Assembly: GCF_001942305.1 (NCBI RefSeq)
Contig: NZ_MKKE01000011.1
Span: forward strand, 219,170-283,169
Length of the DNA: 64,000 nucleotides
Source of the DNA: Saccharomonospora sp. CUA-673
GTDB lineage: Bacteria > Actinomycetota > Actinomycetes > Mycobacteriales > Pseudonocardiaceae
Direction: 5' to 3'
Below are positions 9,335 to 18,400 of the stretch, one piece after another; position 1 is the stretch's first letter; the number at the start of each line of letters is the position of its first letter. The notes beneath the pieces are model-generated. The model did not search any database and was not told where the DNA came from. It saw nothing but the letters and a program-made list of their open reading frames with translations. The translations under genes were made by a program, and so were the position numbers.

Positions 9335-9938
9335 TGGACCTCCGTGGATGTCGTCGCGATGAGGAGTGCCTGCAGGCGGCCTCCCGGCCAGTCCGCGACT
9401 GCCTCATGACGCACCGTAGCCACCGCGGTATGAGGGGACAACTCTCGCTCACCACGCGGGTGACCTGCCGGCTGCGGTGCTTGGAGGCCGCGCTCCGCGG
9501 TGCGGCAGGCGTGGTGTGGGATACTGAAGCAGGCCGTCGAGCCGTCGGCGCTGGGGTGACACCGGCGACCGGGCGGGCGATGGCCCGGTGACGTGCTGAT
9601 TCGGAGATCCTCGTCGTCGCCGCGGGCACGCGCCATGTGCCTGGCGGCTGGGACGACGCAGGTCCTCGGAAGCAGTGTCGACGTCGACGGCTCGGGAGGC
9701 ACCGAGATGTCGCGAGCACTGACGGCCGCGTCGCCGCGGGACCCCGCCACGTCGGGAAGGTCGGAAGATCCGGCGCCCACGTGGTACGAGTGACAAAGGA
9801 TTCCCGCCTGTGGTGAGCCCACCACGGCGGTCAACAGGAACGGCCCCTGTGCGGCCGCGTCCTGCGTGCCGGTACCGGCAGCGAGGTGACCGATCTCGCC
9901 CGGACGGACGCAGGCGCGCCCGGGGGCGGAGGAGACAT
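9335..9938 (+). other. 604-bp region without a gene: long leader of rne
   Basis: No reading frame here has family features; short frames such as 9593-9793 look like chance. A possible -10, GATACT (9520-9525), and a small hairpin ACCGGGC / GCCCGGT (about 9567-9587) suggest a transcribed leader of about 400 bases ahead of rne. RNase E mRNAs often have long autoregulatory leaders in other bacteria; that role here is only an inference. Confidence 0.35.
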
Positions 9939-12900
9939 ATGTCGAACGCGGAGACACCCGCCGAGAACACCGGCGGGACTGCCGCCACATCCATCACAAG
10001 CGCACTGGAGGAGCTGCCCAACCGGGTTCGCGTCCACGCATTGGCCAAACTTCTCGGCTCCAGCAGTCGAGAGGTGCTCGGCATGCTGTCCGAGCTCGGC
10101 GAAGCGGCGCGGAGTCCCCAGTCGAGCGTGACCAAGGACGTGGCGCGGAAGGTGGCCGAGACTGCCGGCGCCGTGCCCGGCGCAGACCAGGCCGAGGGCG
10201 GCGACACCGCCGAGGCCGGGTCCGAGACGAGCGCTGCCGAGCCTGTCGAGACGAGCGCTGCCGAGACAAGCGCTGCCGAGCCTGCGGCGGACACGCCGCA
10301 GGCGCCCGCGGCCGTGCTGTCCGCACCCGCCCAGCCCGATGAGCCGTCGCTGCCCGCGGCCGGGCCCGCCGTGCACACGCCCGTGTTCGCGGCGCCGTCC
10401 CCGGTGTTCCTGCCGCCGGACCCCGTCGAGGACGCCGCGGCGACCTCGGGGTCTGCCGCGGCCGGCTCGGCCACGGCGTCGTCGGCACCGGCCACCTCGA
10501 CCGACACGGACGAGGACGGGGACACCGACGGGGACCAGGGCTCGTCCGACGGTGACGGCGACCAGTCGGGTGACGGTGGCCGTCGCCGGCGGCGGCGTGG
10601 CCGCCGCGGTCGTGGCCGCGGCAAGGGCGGCGACGACAACGGCGAGGCCGGCGAGGCCGGCGACGTCGACGGCGCCGAGGACGGCGACGACAACGCCGGG
10701 AGCGCGGACGCGGCCGAATCGGGCAAGAGCTCGAAGGACGGCAAGAGCGGCAAGGACAAACCCGGCAAGTCCGGCAAGGGCTCGAAGGACGCCAAGGAGT
10801 CCGGGGGCGAGGGCAAGGGCGGTGGCGCCGACGAGGGCGACGCCGACCGGTCCACGGACGACTCGGGCGCCGACGCCGACGGCGAGGGATCCGAATCCGG
10901 CAGCAAGCGTCGCCGCCGGCGTCGCCGCCGCAAGGGCGGTGGCGGCGACGACGCCGACACCCAGTCCCAGGACGACCCGCCCAACACGGTGGTGCACGTC
11001 CGCGACGGCAAGCAGAACGACAAGAGCGGCCACGGCGACGGCGTGCGCAGCGTGCGCGGCTCGACCCGCCTCGAGGCCAAGCGGCAGCGCCGCAGGGACG
11101 GCCGCGAGGCCGGTCGCCGGCGCGCCCCGATCCTGTCCGAGTCCGAGTTCCTCGCCCGTCGCGAGTCGGTCGAGCGCACCATGGTGGTGCGGGAACGCGG
11201 CGACGCGACCGAGATCGGCGTGCTCGAGGACGGCGTGCTCTGCGAACACTTCGTCACCGCCCAGGGCAGCGGCTCGATCGTCGGCAACGTGTACCTCGGC
11301 CGGGTGCAGAACGTGCTGCCGTCCATGGAGGCGGCGTTCATCGACATCGGCCGCGGCCGCAACGCGGTGCTGTACGCCGGCGAGGTCGACTGGGACGCGG
11401 CGGGCCTCGAAGGCAAGTCGCGCAAGATCGAGCAGGCGCTGACCAGCGGCGACCAGGTCCTGGTGCAGGTCACCAAGGACCCGCTCGGGCACAAGGGCGC
11501 GCGGCTGACCACGCAGATCTCGCTGCCCGGCCGCTTCCTGGTCTACGTGCCTCCGGCGGGGCCACCGGCATCTCGCGCAAGCTGCCCGAGAACGAACGGC
11601 GGCGGCTCAAGGACATCCTCAAGCGGATCGTGCCCGAGGACGCGGGCGTCATCATCCGCACCGCATCCGAGGGCGTCAGCGAGGAGGAGCTCGACCGCGA
11701 CGTCCGCCGGCTGCAGGCGCAGTGGGAGATCATCAAGAGAAGTCCGAGGCATCGGCCTCCTCCGGCAAGAAGTCCGGCGCGCCGACGCTGCTGTACGAAG
11801 AGCCCGACCTGCTGGTCAAGGTCGTGCGCGATCTGTTCACCGAGACTTCGTCAAGCTCGAGGTCCAGGGCGACACCGCGTGGGAGACGATCAGCGCGTAC
11901 GTCGAGCACGTCGCCCCCGACCTGATGGAGCGCGTCAAGCGCTACGTCGGCAACGGCGACATCTTCACCGACCACCGCATCGACGAGCAGATCACCAAGG
12001 CGCTCGACCGCAAGGTGTGGCTGCCCTCCGGCGGCTACCTGGTGATCGACCGCACCGAGGCGATGACCGTCATCGACGTCAACACCGGCAAGTTCACCGG
12101 CTCCGGCGGCAACCTCGAGGAAACGGTCACCCGCAACAACCTCGAGTCGGCCGAGGAGATCGTCCGTCAGCTCCGGCTGCGCGACATCGGCGGCATCATC
12201 GTCATCGACTTCATCGACATGGTCCTGGAGTCGAACCGCGACCTCGTACTGCGCAGGCTCACCGAATGCCTCGGCCGGGACCGCACCCGGCACCAGGTCG
12301 CCGAGGTCACCTCGCTCGGACTGGTGCAGATGACGCGCAAGCGCGTCGGTACCGGACTGCTCGAGGCGTACTCGTCGACCTGCGAGCACTGCAAGGGCCG
12401 CGGCATGTTCGTCTCGTCCGAGCCGGCCAAGAACGGCGGCCAGGGCCACCAGCACGGCGGCAACGGCAACGGCGGTAACGGCGGCGGTAACGGTAACGGC
12501 GGCGGTCGCAAGCGCGGCGGCCGCGGCAAGGGCAGCGACAAGGCCGGTGACTCCGGCGCCCAGGCCAAGAGCGTCGACCAGGGCCCGACGCCGGAACAGC
12601 GTGAGTCCGTCGTCTCGGCGGTCCAGGCGATGGCCAACGCCTCGAAGGTCGCCAAGGACGACGAGCCTGCCGAGGGCGAGACCTCGGCGGCCGGGGACGA
12701 GACGGCGCCGGCGCCCACCGACGCCGGCAGCCCCGACGCCGGTGTTTCCGATGCTGCCGACGCCGAGACGGCCGAGGAGCAGGAGACCACCGGTCGCGGT
12801 CGCCGGCGCCGTGGCCGGCGCAGCGCCCAGCGTGCCCAGTCGGCGCCCGCCGAGTCCGTGGAGCCCGCTGCAGCGGTCGACACCGCCGCGGCCCCGGCCG

Positions 12901-13352
12901 CGGCGGAGGTGGTGACCGATGCGGCACCGTCGGAGCCGGCTGAGCAGCCCGCAGCGGCCGACACGCCCGACACTCCTGCGGCCCCGGAGTCGGCAGCCAC
13001 CACGGAGTCGGCGGCCACCACGGAGCCGGGGGGCGCGCAGGAGCAGGCAGGGGCGCAGGAGCCGACGCCGCGGCGTGGACGTCGCGCGGCCCGGCGTGCC
13101 GCGGGTAGGCCGACCGGCCCCGCCGAACCCGTCGACGGGGCCGAGGTCCAGCCGGTGCTGACGAGTACTCTGGGCACGCAGGCCACCGAGCCTGCACAGA
13201 CCAACGGGACGTCCGATTCGGGCGGACCGGACACCACCGGCGCGGGTGCGGCGTCCGCCGCGGCCGTGTCGACGGTGCGGAGCAGGACCCGGCGTTCCCG
13301 CAGGGCGGCAGGCCGCCCCACGGGCCCGCCGGTGGACGAACACAGCAGCTGA
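9939..13352 (+). CDS. rne: ribonuclease E/G with IF2_N-like N-terminus (three compensating frameshifts)
   Basis: Endoribonuclease for mRNA decay and rRNA processing. Order: IF2_N-like segment (VRVHALAKLLGSSSREVLGM, residues 28-74), a long acidic/Arg-rich disordered region, S1 domain (GSIVGNVYLGRVQNVLPSME), then the DNase I-like catalytic part with metal-site VIDVNTGKFTG and IIVIDFIDM, and the zinc link CEHCKGRG. The C-terminal tail ends with two AAGRPTGP motifs among arginines. Between 11552 and 11850 the frame is wrong; homology to SRKLPENERRRLKDILKRIV and TASEGVSEEELDRDVRRLQ lies one frame over. Three single-base losses at about 11557, 11742 and 11847 explain this and restore the frame (about 1,138 residues). 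The start ATG 9939 follows GCGGAGGAG. Confidence 0.9.
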   Translation: MSNAETPAENTGGTAATSITSALEELPNRVRVHALAKLLGSSSREVLGMLSELGEAARSPQSSVTKDVARKVAETAGAVPGADQAEGGDTAEAGSETSAAEPVETSAAETSAAEPAADTPQAPAAVLSAPAQPDEPSLPAAGPAVHTPVFAAPSPVFLPPDPVEDAAATSGSAAAGSATASSAPATSTDTDEDGDTDGDQGSSDGDGDQSGDGGRRRRRRGRRGRGRGKGGDDNGEAGEAGDVDGAEDGDDNAGSADAAESGKSSKDGKSGKDKPGKSGKGSKDAKESGGEGKGGGADEGDADRSTDDSGADADGEGSESGSKRRRRRRRRKGGGGDDADTQSQDDPPNTVVHVRDGKQNDKSGHGDGVRSVRGSTRLEAKRQRRRDGREAGRRRAPILSESEFLARRESVERTMVVRERGDATEIGVLEDGVLCEHFVTAQGSGSIVGNVYLGRVQNVLPSMEAAFIDIGRGRNAVLYAGEVDWDAAGLEGKSRKIEQALTSGDQVLVQVTKDPLGHKGARLTTQISLPGRFLVYVPPAGPPASRASCPRTNGGGSRTSSSGSCPRTRASSSAPHPRASARRSSTATSAGCRRSGRSSREVRGIGLLRQEVRRADAAVRRARPAGQGRARSVHRDFVKLEVQGDTAWETISAYVEHVAPDLMERVKRYVGNGDIFTDHRIDEQITKALDRKVWLPSGGYLVIDRTEAMTVIDVNTGKFTGSGGNLEETVTRNNLESAEEIVRQLRLRDIGGIIVIDFIDMVLESNRDLVLRRLTECLGRDRTRHQVAEVTSLGLVQMTRKRVGTGLLEAYSSTCEHCKGRGMFVSSEPAKNGGQGHQHGGNGNGGNGGGNGNGGGRKRGGRGKGSDKAGDSGAQAKSVDQGPTPEQRESVVSAVQAMANASKVAKDDEPAEGETSAAGDETAPAPTDAGSPDAGVSDAADAETAEEQETTGRGRRRRGRRSAQRAQSAPAESVEPAAAVDTAAAPAAAEVVTDAAPSEPAEQPAAADTPDTPAAPESAATTESAATTEPGGAQEQAGAQEPTPRRGRRAARRAAGRPTGPAEPVDGAEVQPVLTSTLGTQATEPAQTNGTSDSGGPDTTGAGAASAAAVSTVRSRTRRSRRAAGRPTGPPVDEHSS

Positions 13353-13359
13353 TCGTGAC

Positions 13360-13383
13360 CCCGGTGCTCTGCTGGGCACCGGG
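13360..13383 (+). terminator. hairpin after rne
   Basis: Perfect 8-bp stem CCCGGTGC / GCACCGGG with an 8-base loop, starting 8 bases after the rne stop. It could end rne transcription or act as a processing site ahead of rplU. Confidence 0.5.
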
Positions 13384-13445
13384 ATCCCGTAAGCTGGAGC
13401 GCGGCCTGCTGTTGGAGCGGGCCGCTCCACGCGAACCACGGATAG

Positions 13446-13493
13446 CTCAGGGCAGTCTGATCGCTCGAAGCAGTCGGACCACTCAGGGCAGTC
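13446..13493 (+). repeat. 18-bp-period repeats in the rplU leader
   Basis: GCAGTC occurs at 13452, 13470 and 13488, exactly 18 bp apart, and the longer word CTCAGGGCAGTC occurs at 13446-13457 and 13482-13493. The repeats lie in the untranslated stretch before rplU, where ribosomal-protein mRNAs often carry autoregulatory structures. Confidence 0.5.
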
Positions 13494-13540
13494 CGCTCGC
13501 GTGAGCCCCCACCCACAGTCGAGCAATGCAGGAGACTTCC

Positions 13541-13855
13541 GTGTCGGCGTATGCAGTCGTCCAGACTGGCGGCAAGCAGTACAAGGTCGCCGTTGGTGAC
13601 GTCGTCGAGGTCGAGAAGCTCGAGGGCGAGCCGGGCACCGAGCACACCTTCCCCGCCGTGCTTCACGTAGACGGCGGCAAGGTCACGTCGGACGCCGACG
13701 CGCTGGCGAAGGTCTCGGTCACCGGCAAGGTCGTCGAGCAGACCAAGGGTCCGAAGATCCGGATCCACAAGTTCAAGAACAAGACCGGTTACCACAAGCG
13801 GCAGGGTCACCGTCAGAAGCTGACCCGCATCGAGGTCACCGGAATCAGCAAGTAA
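13541..13855 (+). CDS. rplU: 50S ribosomal protein L21
   Basis: Structural protein of the large ribosomal subunit, 104 residues. [20 protein letters not shown] at the start and [19 protein letters not shown] at the end are the L21 signatures. The GTG at 13541 is chosen over an ATG at 13526 because AGGAGA (13530-13535) is a well-placed ribosome site and the L21 family begins with YAVV. It is followed after 35 bases by rpmA, the usual pair. Confidence 0.98.
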   Translation: MSAYAVVQTGGKQYKVAVGDVVEVEKLEGEPGTEHTFPAVLHVDGGKVTSDADALAKVSVTGKVVEQTKGPKIRIHKFKNKTGYHKRQGHRQKLTRIEVTGISK

Positions 13856-13890
13856 GGCTTTCGCCTTTTTCCAGAGGAGACTGAGCTCAG

Positions 13891-14148
13891 ATGTCAACCA
13901 AGAAGGGCGCTTCCAACTCCAAGAACGGTCGGGATTCCAACCCGCAGTACCTGGGTGTGAAGCGGTTCGGTGGCCAGGTCGTGAAGGCCGGTGAGATCTT
14001 GATCCGGCAGCGCGGCACCAAGTTCCACCCGGGTGACAACGTCGGCCGCGGCGGTGACGACACGCTGTTCGCCCTGGCCCCTGGCTCGGTCGAGTTCGGC
14101 GAGAAGCGTGGCCGCAAGATGGTCAACGTGGTTCCGGGCGAGGGCTGA
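13891..14148 (+). CDS. rpmA: 50S ribosomal protein L27
   Basis: L27 sits near the peptidyl transferase centre with its N-terminal tail. The 85-residue product starts [20 protein letters not shown] and continues [20 protein letters not shown], fully typical; there is no cleavable Firmicutes-type N-terminal extension. The ATG at 13891 follows AGAGGAGA. It is cotranscribed with rplU and ends at a strong hairpin (14180-14216). Confidence 0.98.
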   Translation: MSTKKGASNSKNGRDSNPQYLGVKRFGGQVVKAGEILIRQRGTKFHPGDNVGRGGDDTLFALAPGSVEFGEKRGRKMVNVVPGEG

Positions 14149-14179
14149 CGGCCCGTCCAGCACCACCAGTAACTCCGAC

Positions 14180-14216
14180 GAGGGGCGGGGCCGGAACATA
14201 TCCGGTCCCGCCCCTC
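14180..14216 (+). terminator. strong hairpin terminator after rpmA
   Basis: A 16-bp stem, GAGGGGCGGGGCCGGA pairing with TCCGGTCCCGCCCCTC (one G-U pair), loop ACATA, followed by GTTTGTC. It separates rplU-rpmA from obgE. Confidence 0.85.
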
Positions 14217-14226
14217 GTTTGTCGTA

Positions 14227-14246
14227 GTACGCGGTTGTCCGCGTAC
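14227..14246. promoter_or_regulatory. short perfect dyad before obgE
   Basis: GTACGCGG (14227-14234), TTGT, CCGCGTAC (14239-14246) lies 24 bp upstream of the obgE start and 11 bp after the rpmA terminator. It may be an operator or a 5' mRNA hairpin of obgE; nothing else identifies its partner. Confidence 0.4.
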
Positions 14247-14269
14247 ATCGTCGTACAGGAAGGCACACC

Positions 14270-15733
14270 ATGACAACCCGATTCGTCGACCGGGCGGTGA
14301 TCCACCTCGCCGCGGGCTCGGGCGGCAACGGATGTGCCTCCGTGCACCGCGAGAAGTTCAAGCCGCTCGGCGGGCCCGACGGCGGAAACGGCGGCCAGGG
14401 CGGGGACGTCCGGCTCGTCGTCGACCCGGGTGTGCACACGCTTCTCGACTTCCACTTCCGTCCCCACGCCCGGGCCGGCAACGGCAAGCAGGGGCAGGGC
14501 GGGCACCGCAACGGCGCCGCCGGCGAGGTCCTCGAGCTGCACGTGCCCGAGGGCACCGTCGTGCTCACCGAGGACGGCGAGGTGTTGGCCGACCTCATCG
14601 GCGCCGGCACCACGTTCGTCGCCGCGAAGGGCGGCCGCGGGGGCCTCGGCAATGCCGCGCTCGCCTCGCGCGCCCGCAAGGCACCCGGCTTCGCCCTGCT
14701 CGGCGAAGAGGGGGAGGAGCGCGACCTCGTCCTCGAACTGCGGTCGATGGCCGACGTCGGCCTCCTCGGCTTCCCGTCCGCCGGCAAGTCGTCGCTGATC
14801 TCGGTGCTGTCCGCGGCCAAGCCGAAGATCGCCGACTACCCGTTCACCACCCTCGTGCCGAACCTCGGAGTCGTCACCGCGGGCGAGACCGTGTTCACCA
14901 TGGCCGACGTGCCGGGGCTGATTCCCGGCGCGAGCGACGGCAAGGGCCTCGGCCTCGATTTCCTCCGCCACATCGAACGGTGCTCCGTGCTCGTGCACGT
15001 CATCGACTGCGCCACCTACGAGGCGAACCGCGATCCGCTGTCCGACCTGGACGCACTCGAGGACGAGCTCGCGCGCTACACGCCGGCGCTCGGCGACTCG
15101 ATGGAGGACCGGCCGCGGGTCGTCGTGCTCAACAAGGTCGACATCCCGGATGCCGCCGAGCTCGCCGAGTTCGTCCGGCCGGAGCTCGAGGCGCGTGGCA
15201 TGCGCGTGTTCGAGATTTCGACCGTCTCCCGTGCGGGCCTGCGGGAGCTGAGCTTCGCCCTCGGCGACATCGTCGAGCAGACGCGTGCGCAGCGGCCCGC
15301 GTCCGAGCCGACGCAGATCGTGCTCGCGCCGCCCGCGGTCGACGACAGCGGGTTCTCCATCGAGCCCGATCCCGCCGACGAGGGCGCCTTCATCGTGCGC
15401 GGTGTCCGGCCCGAACGGTGGGTGCGGCAGACCGACTTCAGCAACGACGAGGCCGTCGGCTATCTCGGCGACCGGCTCAACCGCCTCGGCGTCGAGGAGG
15501 AGCTCGCACGCATGGGCGCCGAACCGGGTTGCTCGGTCAGCATCGGCAACTACACGTTCGACTGGCAACCGTCGACGCCGGGAGCGATCACGCATCTGGC
15601 GGGCCGCGGCAGCGACCCCCGCCTGGAGCAGACCGACCGCGTGAACGCCTCCGACCGGAAGCAGGCCCGCCGGGAACGGCGCGCCGAGCGCTGGGCCGAG
15701 ATCGACGCGGCCGAGGAGAAGGGCAAACGGTGA
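14270..15733 (+). CDS. obgE: Obg/CgtA GTPase
   Basis: Ribosome-associated GTPase involved in 50S assembly and stress signalling, 487 residues. The Gly-rich Obg fold ([36 protein letters not shown]) is followed by the G domain with [30 protein letters not shown] and NKVD, then the C-terminal OCT domain (about residues 355-430) and a basic tail. The ATG at 14270 has AGGAAGG (14257-14263) in front. It follows rplU-rpmA in the order conserved across actinobacteria and precedes proB. Confidence 0.97.
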   Translation: MTTRFVDRAVIHLAAGSGGNGCASVHREKFKPLGGPDGGNGGQGGDVRLVVDPGVHTLLDFHFRPHARAGNGKQGQGGHRNGAAGEVLELHVPEGTVVLTEDGEVLADLIGAGTTFVAAKGGRGGLGNAALASRARKAPGFALLGEEGEERDLVLELRSMADVGLLGFPSAGKSSLISVLSAAKPKIADYPFTTLVPNLGVVTAGETVFTMADVPGLIPGASDGKGLGLDFLRHIERCSVLVHVIDCATYEANRDPLSDLDALEDELARYTPALGDSMEDRPRVVVLNKVDIPDAAELAEFVRPELEARGMRVFEISTVSRAGLRELSFALGDIVEQTRAQRPASEPTQIVLAPPAVDDSGFSIEPDPADEGAFIVRGVRPERWVRQTDFSNDEAVGYLGDRLNRLGVEEELARMGAEPGCSVSIGNYTFDWQPSTPGAITHLAGRGSDPRLEQTDRVNASDRKQARRERRAERWAEIDAAEEKGKR

Positions 15734-15788
15734 GGACGAGGGTGACCGGGCGGGCGGAGTCGACCGTGGGCGCGGTGGTGAGTCGTCG

Positions 15789-16901
15789 GTGAGCGACGTG
15801 CGCGAGGCGATCGCGGCGGCGAAACGTGTCGTGGTCAAGGTCGGATCGTCGTCGCTCACGACGGCGGGTGACGGGCTCGACGCCGCCCGGCTCGACGCCC
15901 TCGTCGACGCCGTCGCCGATCGGGTCGGACGGGGCAGCCAGGTGGTGCTGGTCTCGTCGGGCGCCATCGGCGCGGGGCTCGCCCCGCTGTCTCTGGGTGG
16001 GCGTCCGCGCGACCTCGCGACGCAGCAGGCGGCGGCCAGTGTCGGTCAGCTCGCGCTCGCCCACGCCTACGCCGCCTCGTTCGCCCGCTACGACCTCACG
16101 GTGGGGCAGGTGCTGCTGACGTCCAACGACGTCGTGCGCCGTGCGCACTATCGGAATGCCGAGCGGACCCTGGGCCGCCTGCTGACCCTCGACGCGGTGC
16201 CGGTGGTGAACGAGAACGACACGGTCGCCACCGAGGAGATCCGCTTCGGCGACAACGACCGGCTCGCCGCGCTCGTGGCGCATCTGGTCCGGGCCGACGG
16301 CCTGATCCTGCTGTCCGATGTGGACGCCTTGTACGACGGTGATCCCCGTGCCGGTGGGACGCGGAAGATCTCCGAGGTGGCCGACGAGTCCGATCTGGAC
16401 GGTCTGAAGGTCGGGATGTCGAGCTCCGGTCTCGGTACCGGGGGGATGATGTCGAAGGTCGCCGCGGCGCGGACCGCCGCCTCGGCCGGGATCCCCGCCC
16501 TCATCGCCGCGGCCGCCCAGGCTGTCGACGCGCTCGGCGCCGCCGATGCCGGCACGGCGTTCCGGCCCGCGGGCAAACGCCTGTCGGCTCGCCGGTTCTG
16601 GCTCGGCTACGCCGCCGGCACGCACGGCAGGCTCTACCTCGACGACGGTGCCGTGAACGCGGTCGTGCGGCGGCGCCGGTCGCTGCTGGCCGCCGGAATC
16701 GTCGGCGTGGACGGCGATTTCGACGCCGGCGACGTGGTCGACCTCGTCGACCCCGCGCAGCGGGTCGTGGCCAGGGGCGTCGTGAACTACGACGTGGCCG
16801 AGCTGCCCGACATGATCGGCCGCTCGACACACGAGCTTCCCGACGAACACCGCCGGGAGGTCGTTCACGCCGACGACCTCGTGCCGCTCGGCCGCCGCTG
16901 A
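15789..16901 (+). CDS. proB: glutamate 5-kinase
   Basis: First step of proline synthesis: ATP phosphorylates L-glutamate to glutamyl 5-phosphate. The amino-acid kinase domain shows VVVKVGSSSLT, VSSGAIGAGL, PVVNENDTVATEE and FGDNDRLAALVA; a C-terminal PUA domain (about residues 275-360) follows, giving the usual two-domain form of 370 residues. It starts with GTG at 15789, 55 bases after obgE, with no strong ribosome site, so coupling to obgE is plausible. proA is not in the window. Confidence 0.96.
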   Translation: MSDVREAIAAAKRVVVKVGSSSLTTAGDGLDAARLDALVDAVADRVGRGSQVVLVSSGAIGAGLAPLSLGGRPRDLATQQAAASVGQLALAHAYAASFARYDLTVGQVLLTSNDVVRRAHYRNAERTLGRLLTLDAVPVVNENDTVATEEIRFGDNDRLAALVAHLVRADGLILLSDVDALYDGDPRAGGTRKISEVADESDLDGLKVGMSSSGLGTGGMMSKVAAARTAASAGIPALIAAAAQAVDALGAADAGTAFRPAGKRLSARRFWLGYAAGTHGRLYLDDGAVNAVVRRRRSLLAAGIVGVDGDFDAGDVVDLVDPAQRVVARGVVNYDVAELPDMIGRSTHELPDEHRREVVHADDLVPLGRR

Positions 16902-16936
16902 CGGTGCGGTTGACGGGTGCCGCGCCGCCGGACGGT

Positions 16937-18217
16937 TCAGCGCAGTTCGGAGCCGCGCGTCTCCGGCAGGCGCAGGATCACCAGGAACGCCACGGCCGCG
17001 GCGGCGGCGACGTACCAGAAGAACGCCACGGCCATGCCCGCGTCGGACAGTGCGGTGATCACCAGCGGCGCCGTGCCGCCGAAGACCGCGACCGTGAGGT
17101 TGTACCAGGCGCCGATGCCGAGCGCGCGTACCGACGTGGGGAACAGTTCGCTCATGATCGCCGGCGCGATCGAGGTCATCGCGGTGTAGAGCGTCAGTCC
17201 GACGCCGAACACGACGAGCAGTCCCCAGAATCCGGGCCGCACGAGGCTCGACAGCGGCACGATCAGAATCGCCGTCGCCGCCGACCAGGCGAGCAGTTGG
17301 GGGCGGCGGCCGTAGCGGTCGGCCAGGGCGCCCATCGGGTACTGCAGGAGCACGAACAGTGCCGTCGCGAGGGACAGCGCGAGGAACACGTCCACGTCGT
17401 CGGCGCCGCGCGTGTTGACCGCGAACGGGGTGAGCGCGCTGAAGAACGTGTAGTAGCACAGCGTCGAGAGCATCGTGAAGCCGACGAGGTAGCCCACGGC
17501 CTTCGGATGCCGGCTCAAGGTCGTCAGCAGGGGCCTGCGCACCCGGCGTGCGGTCGACTTGTTGTCCTCGAACTGCTCGGTCTCGGCCAGGTTGGTACGC
17601 AGCCACAGCGCCACGATGCCGAGCACGCCGCCCAGGATGAACGGCAGTCGCCAGCCCCAGTCGTACAGCGCCTCGTCGCTCATCACGCGCGCGAGCGTGA
17701 AGCCGAGCAGCGAGGCCAGCAGCACGGCCGTGCCGGTCGAGATGTAGAAGAACGACGAGTAGCGGCCGCGGCGGTCCGCCGGTGCGATCTCGCCGAGATA
17801 GGCCGAGGCGTTGGACACCTCCCCGCCGAGTGACATGCCCTGCGCGATGCGGGCCAGCAACAGCATGATGGGCGCGAGCCAGCCGACCTGGTCGAAGGTC
17901 GGCAGGACGCCGATGACGATCGATCCGCCCGCCATCAGCACGATCGTGAAGATCATGGCCGGCCTGCGGCCGCGGACGTCGGCGAACCGTCCGATCAGGA
18001 GTCCGCCGAGCGGGCGGAAGAAGAACGCCAGCGCGTAGGTCGCGAACGTGTTGATCGTGGCGAGCTCTCCGGGAAAGAACGCACTCGCGAAGTAGATGCT
18101 GAACGTGGCGTAGATCGTCCAGTCGAACCATTCGAGCGCGTTGCCCGCGCTGGCGGCGACGAGGCGCCGCACCGGCAGCCTGTGTGGTCTGGACACGTGG
18201 GTATCCGGCTCGGCCAT
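16937..18217 (-). CDS. MFS transporter, metabolite:H+ symporter (MHS) type
   Basis: Twelve-helix inner-membrane carrier of about 426 residues. The N-terminus RRLVAASAGNALEWFDWTIY is the MHS signature (KgtP, ShiA and ProP group), followed by GRFADVRGRRPAMIF between helices 2 and 3 and the second-half repeat GALADRYGRRPQLLAW. MHS carriers import organic acids, shikimate or osmolytes; no substrate can be read here. The ATG at 18217 follows a GGAGGAG site. It stands alone between proB (convergent) and recQ (same strand). Confidence 0.9.
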   Translation of the reverse strand: MAEPDTHVSRPHRLPVRRLVAASAGNALEWFDWTIYATFSIYFASAFFPGELATINTFATYALAFFFRPLGGLLIGRFADVRGRRPAMIFTIVLMAGGSIVIGVLPTFDQVGWLAPIMLLLARIAQGMSLGGEVSNASAYLGEIAPADRRGRYSSFFYISTGTAVLLASLLGFTLARVMSDEALYDWGWRLPFILGGVLGIVALWLRTNLAETEQFEDNKSTARRVRRPLLTTLSRHPKAVGYLVGFTMLSTLCYYTFFSALTPFAVNTRGADDVDVFLALSLATALFVLLQYPMGALADRYGRRPQLLAWSAATAILIVPLSSLVRPGFWGLLVVFGVGLTLYTAMTSIAPAIMSELFPTSVRALGIGAWYNLTVAVFGGTAPLVITALSDAGMAVAFFWYVAAAAAVAFLVILRLPETRGSELR

Positions 18218-18400
18218 GTCGCTCCTCCACATCGGTGTGGCATCGCACAGGTGCCCGGCGCGGGCGCAGGGCATCGGCACTGTGCCACAGCGCGAAGAAA
18301 CGCGGAAGTGCTGACATGGCGGGAAAATCCGTTCTGTCCTGAGTGTCCGAAAGTGCGATCACCGGCCGTCGGTCAGGGACGCCGGTCGCGGGTTTCGGGG

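Noticed and set aside
9593..9793. 66-codon plus-strand frame before rne
   Set aside because: No family features, Ser/Arg-rich, weak ribosome site; probably chance within the leader.
9810..9938. N-terminal extension of RNase E
   Set aside because: Arg/Pro-rich with no homology pattern; the ATG at 9939 has a strong GGAGGAG site.
11552..11850. Programmed frameshifting in rne
   Set aside because: Three separate breaks within 300 bp, no slippery heptamer, and the same pattern in many unrelated genes.
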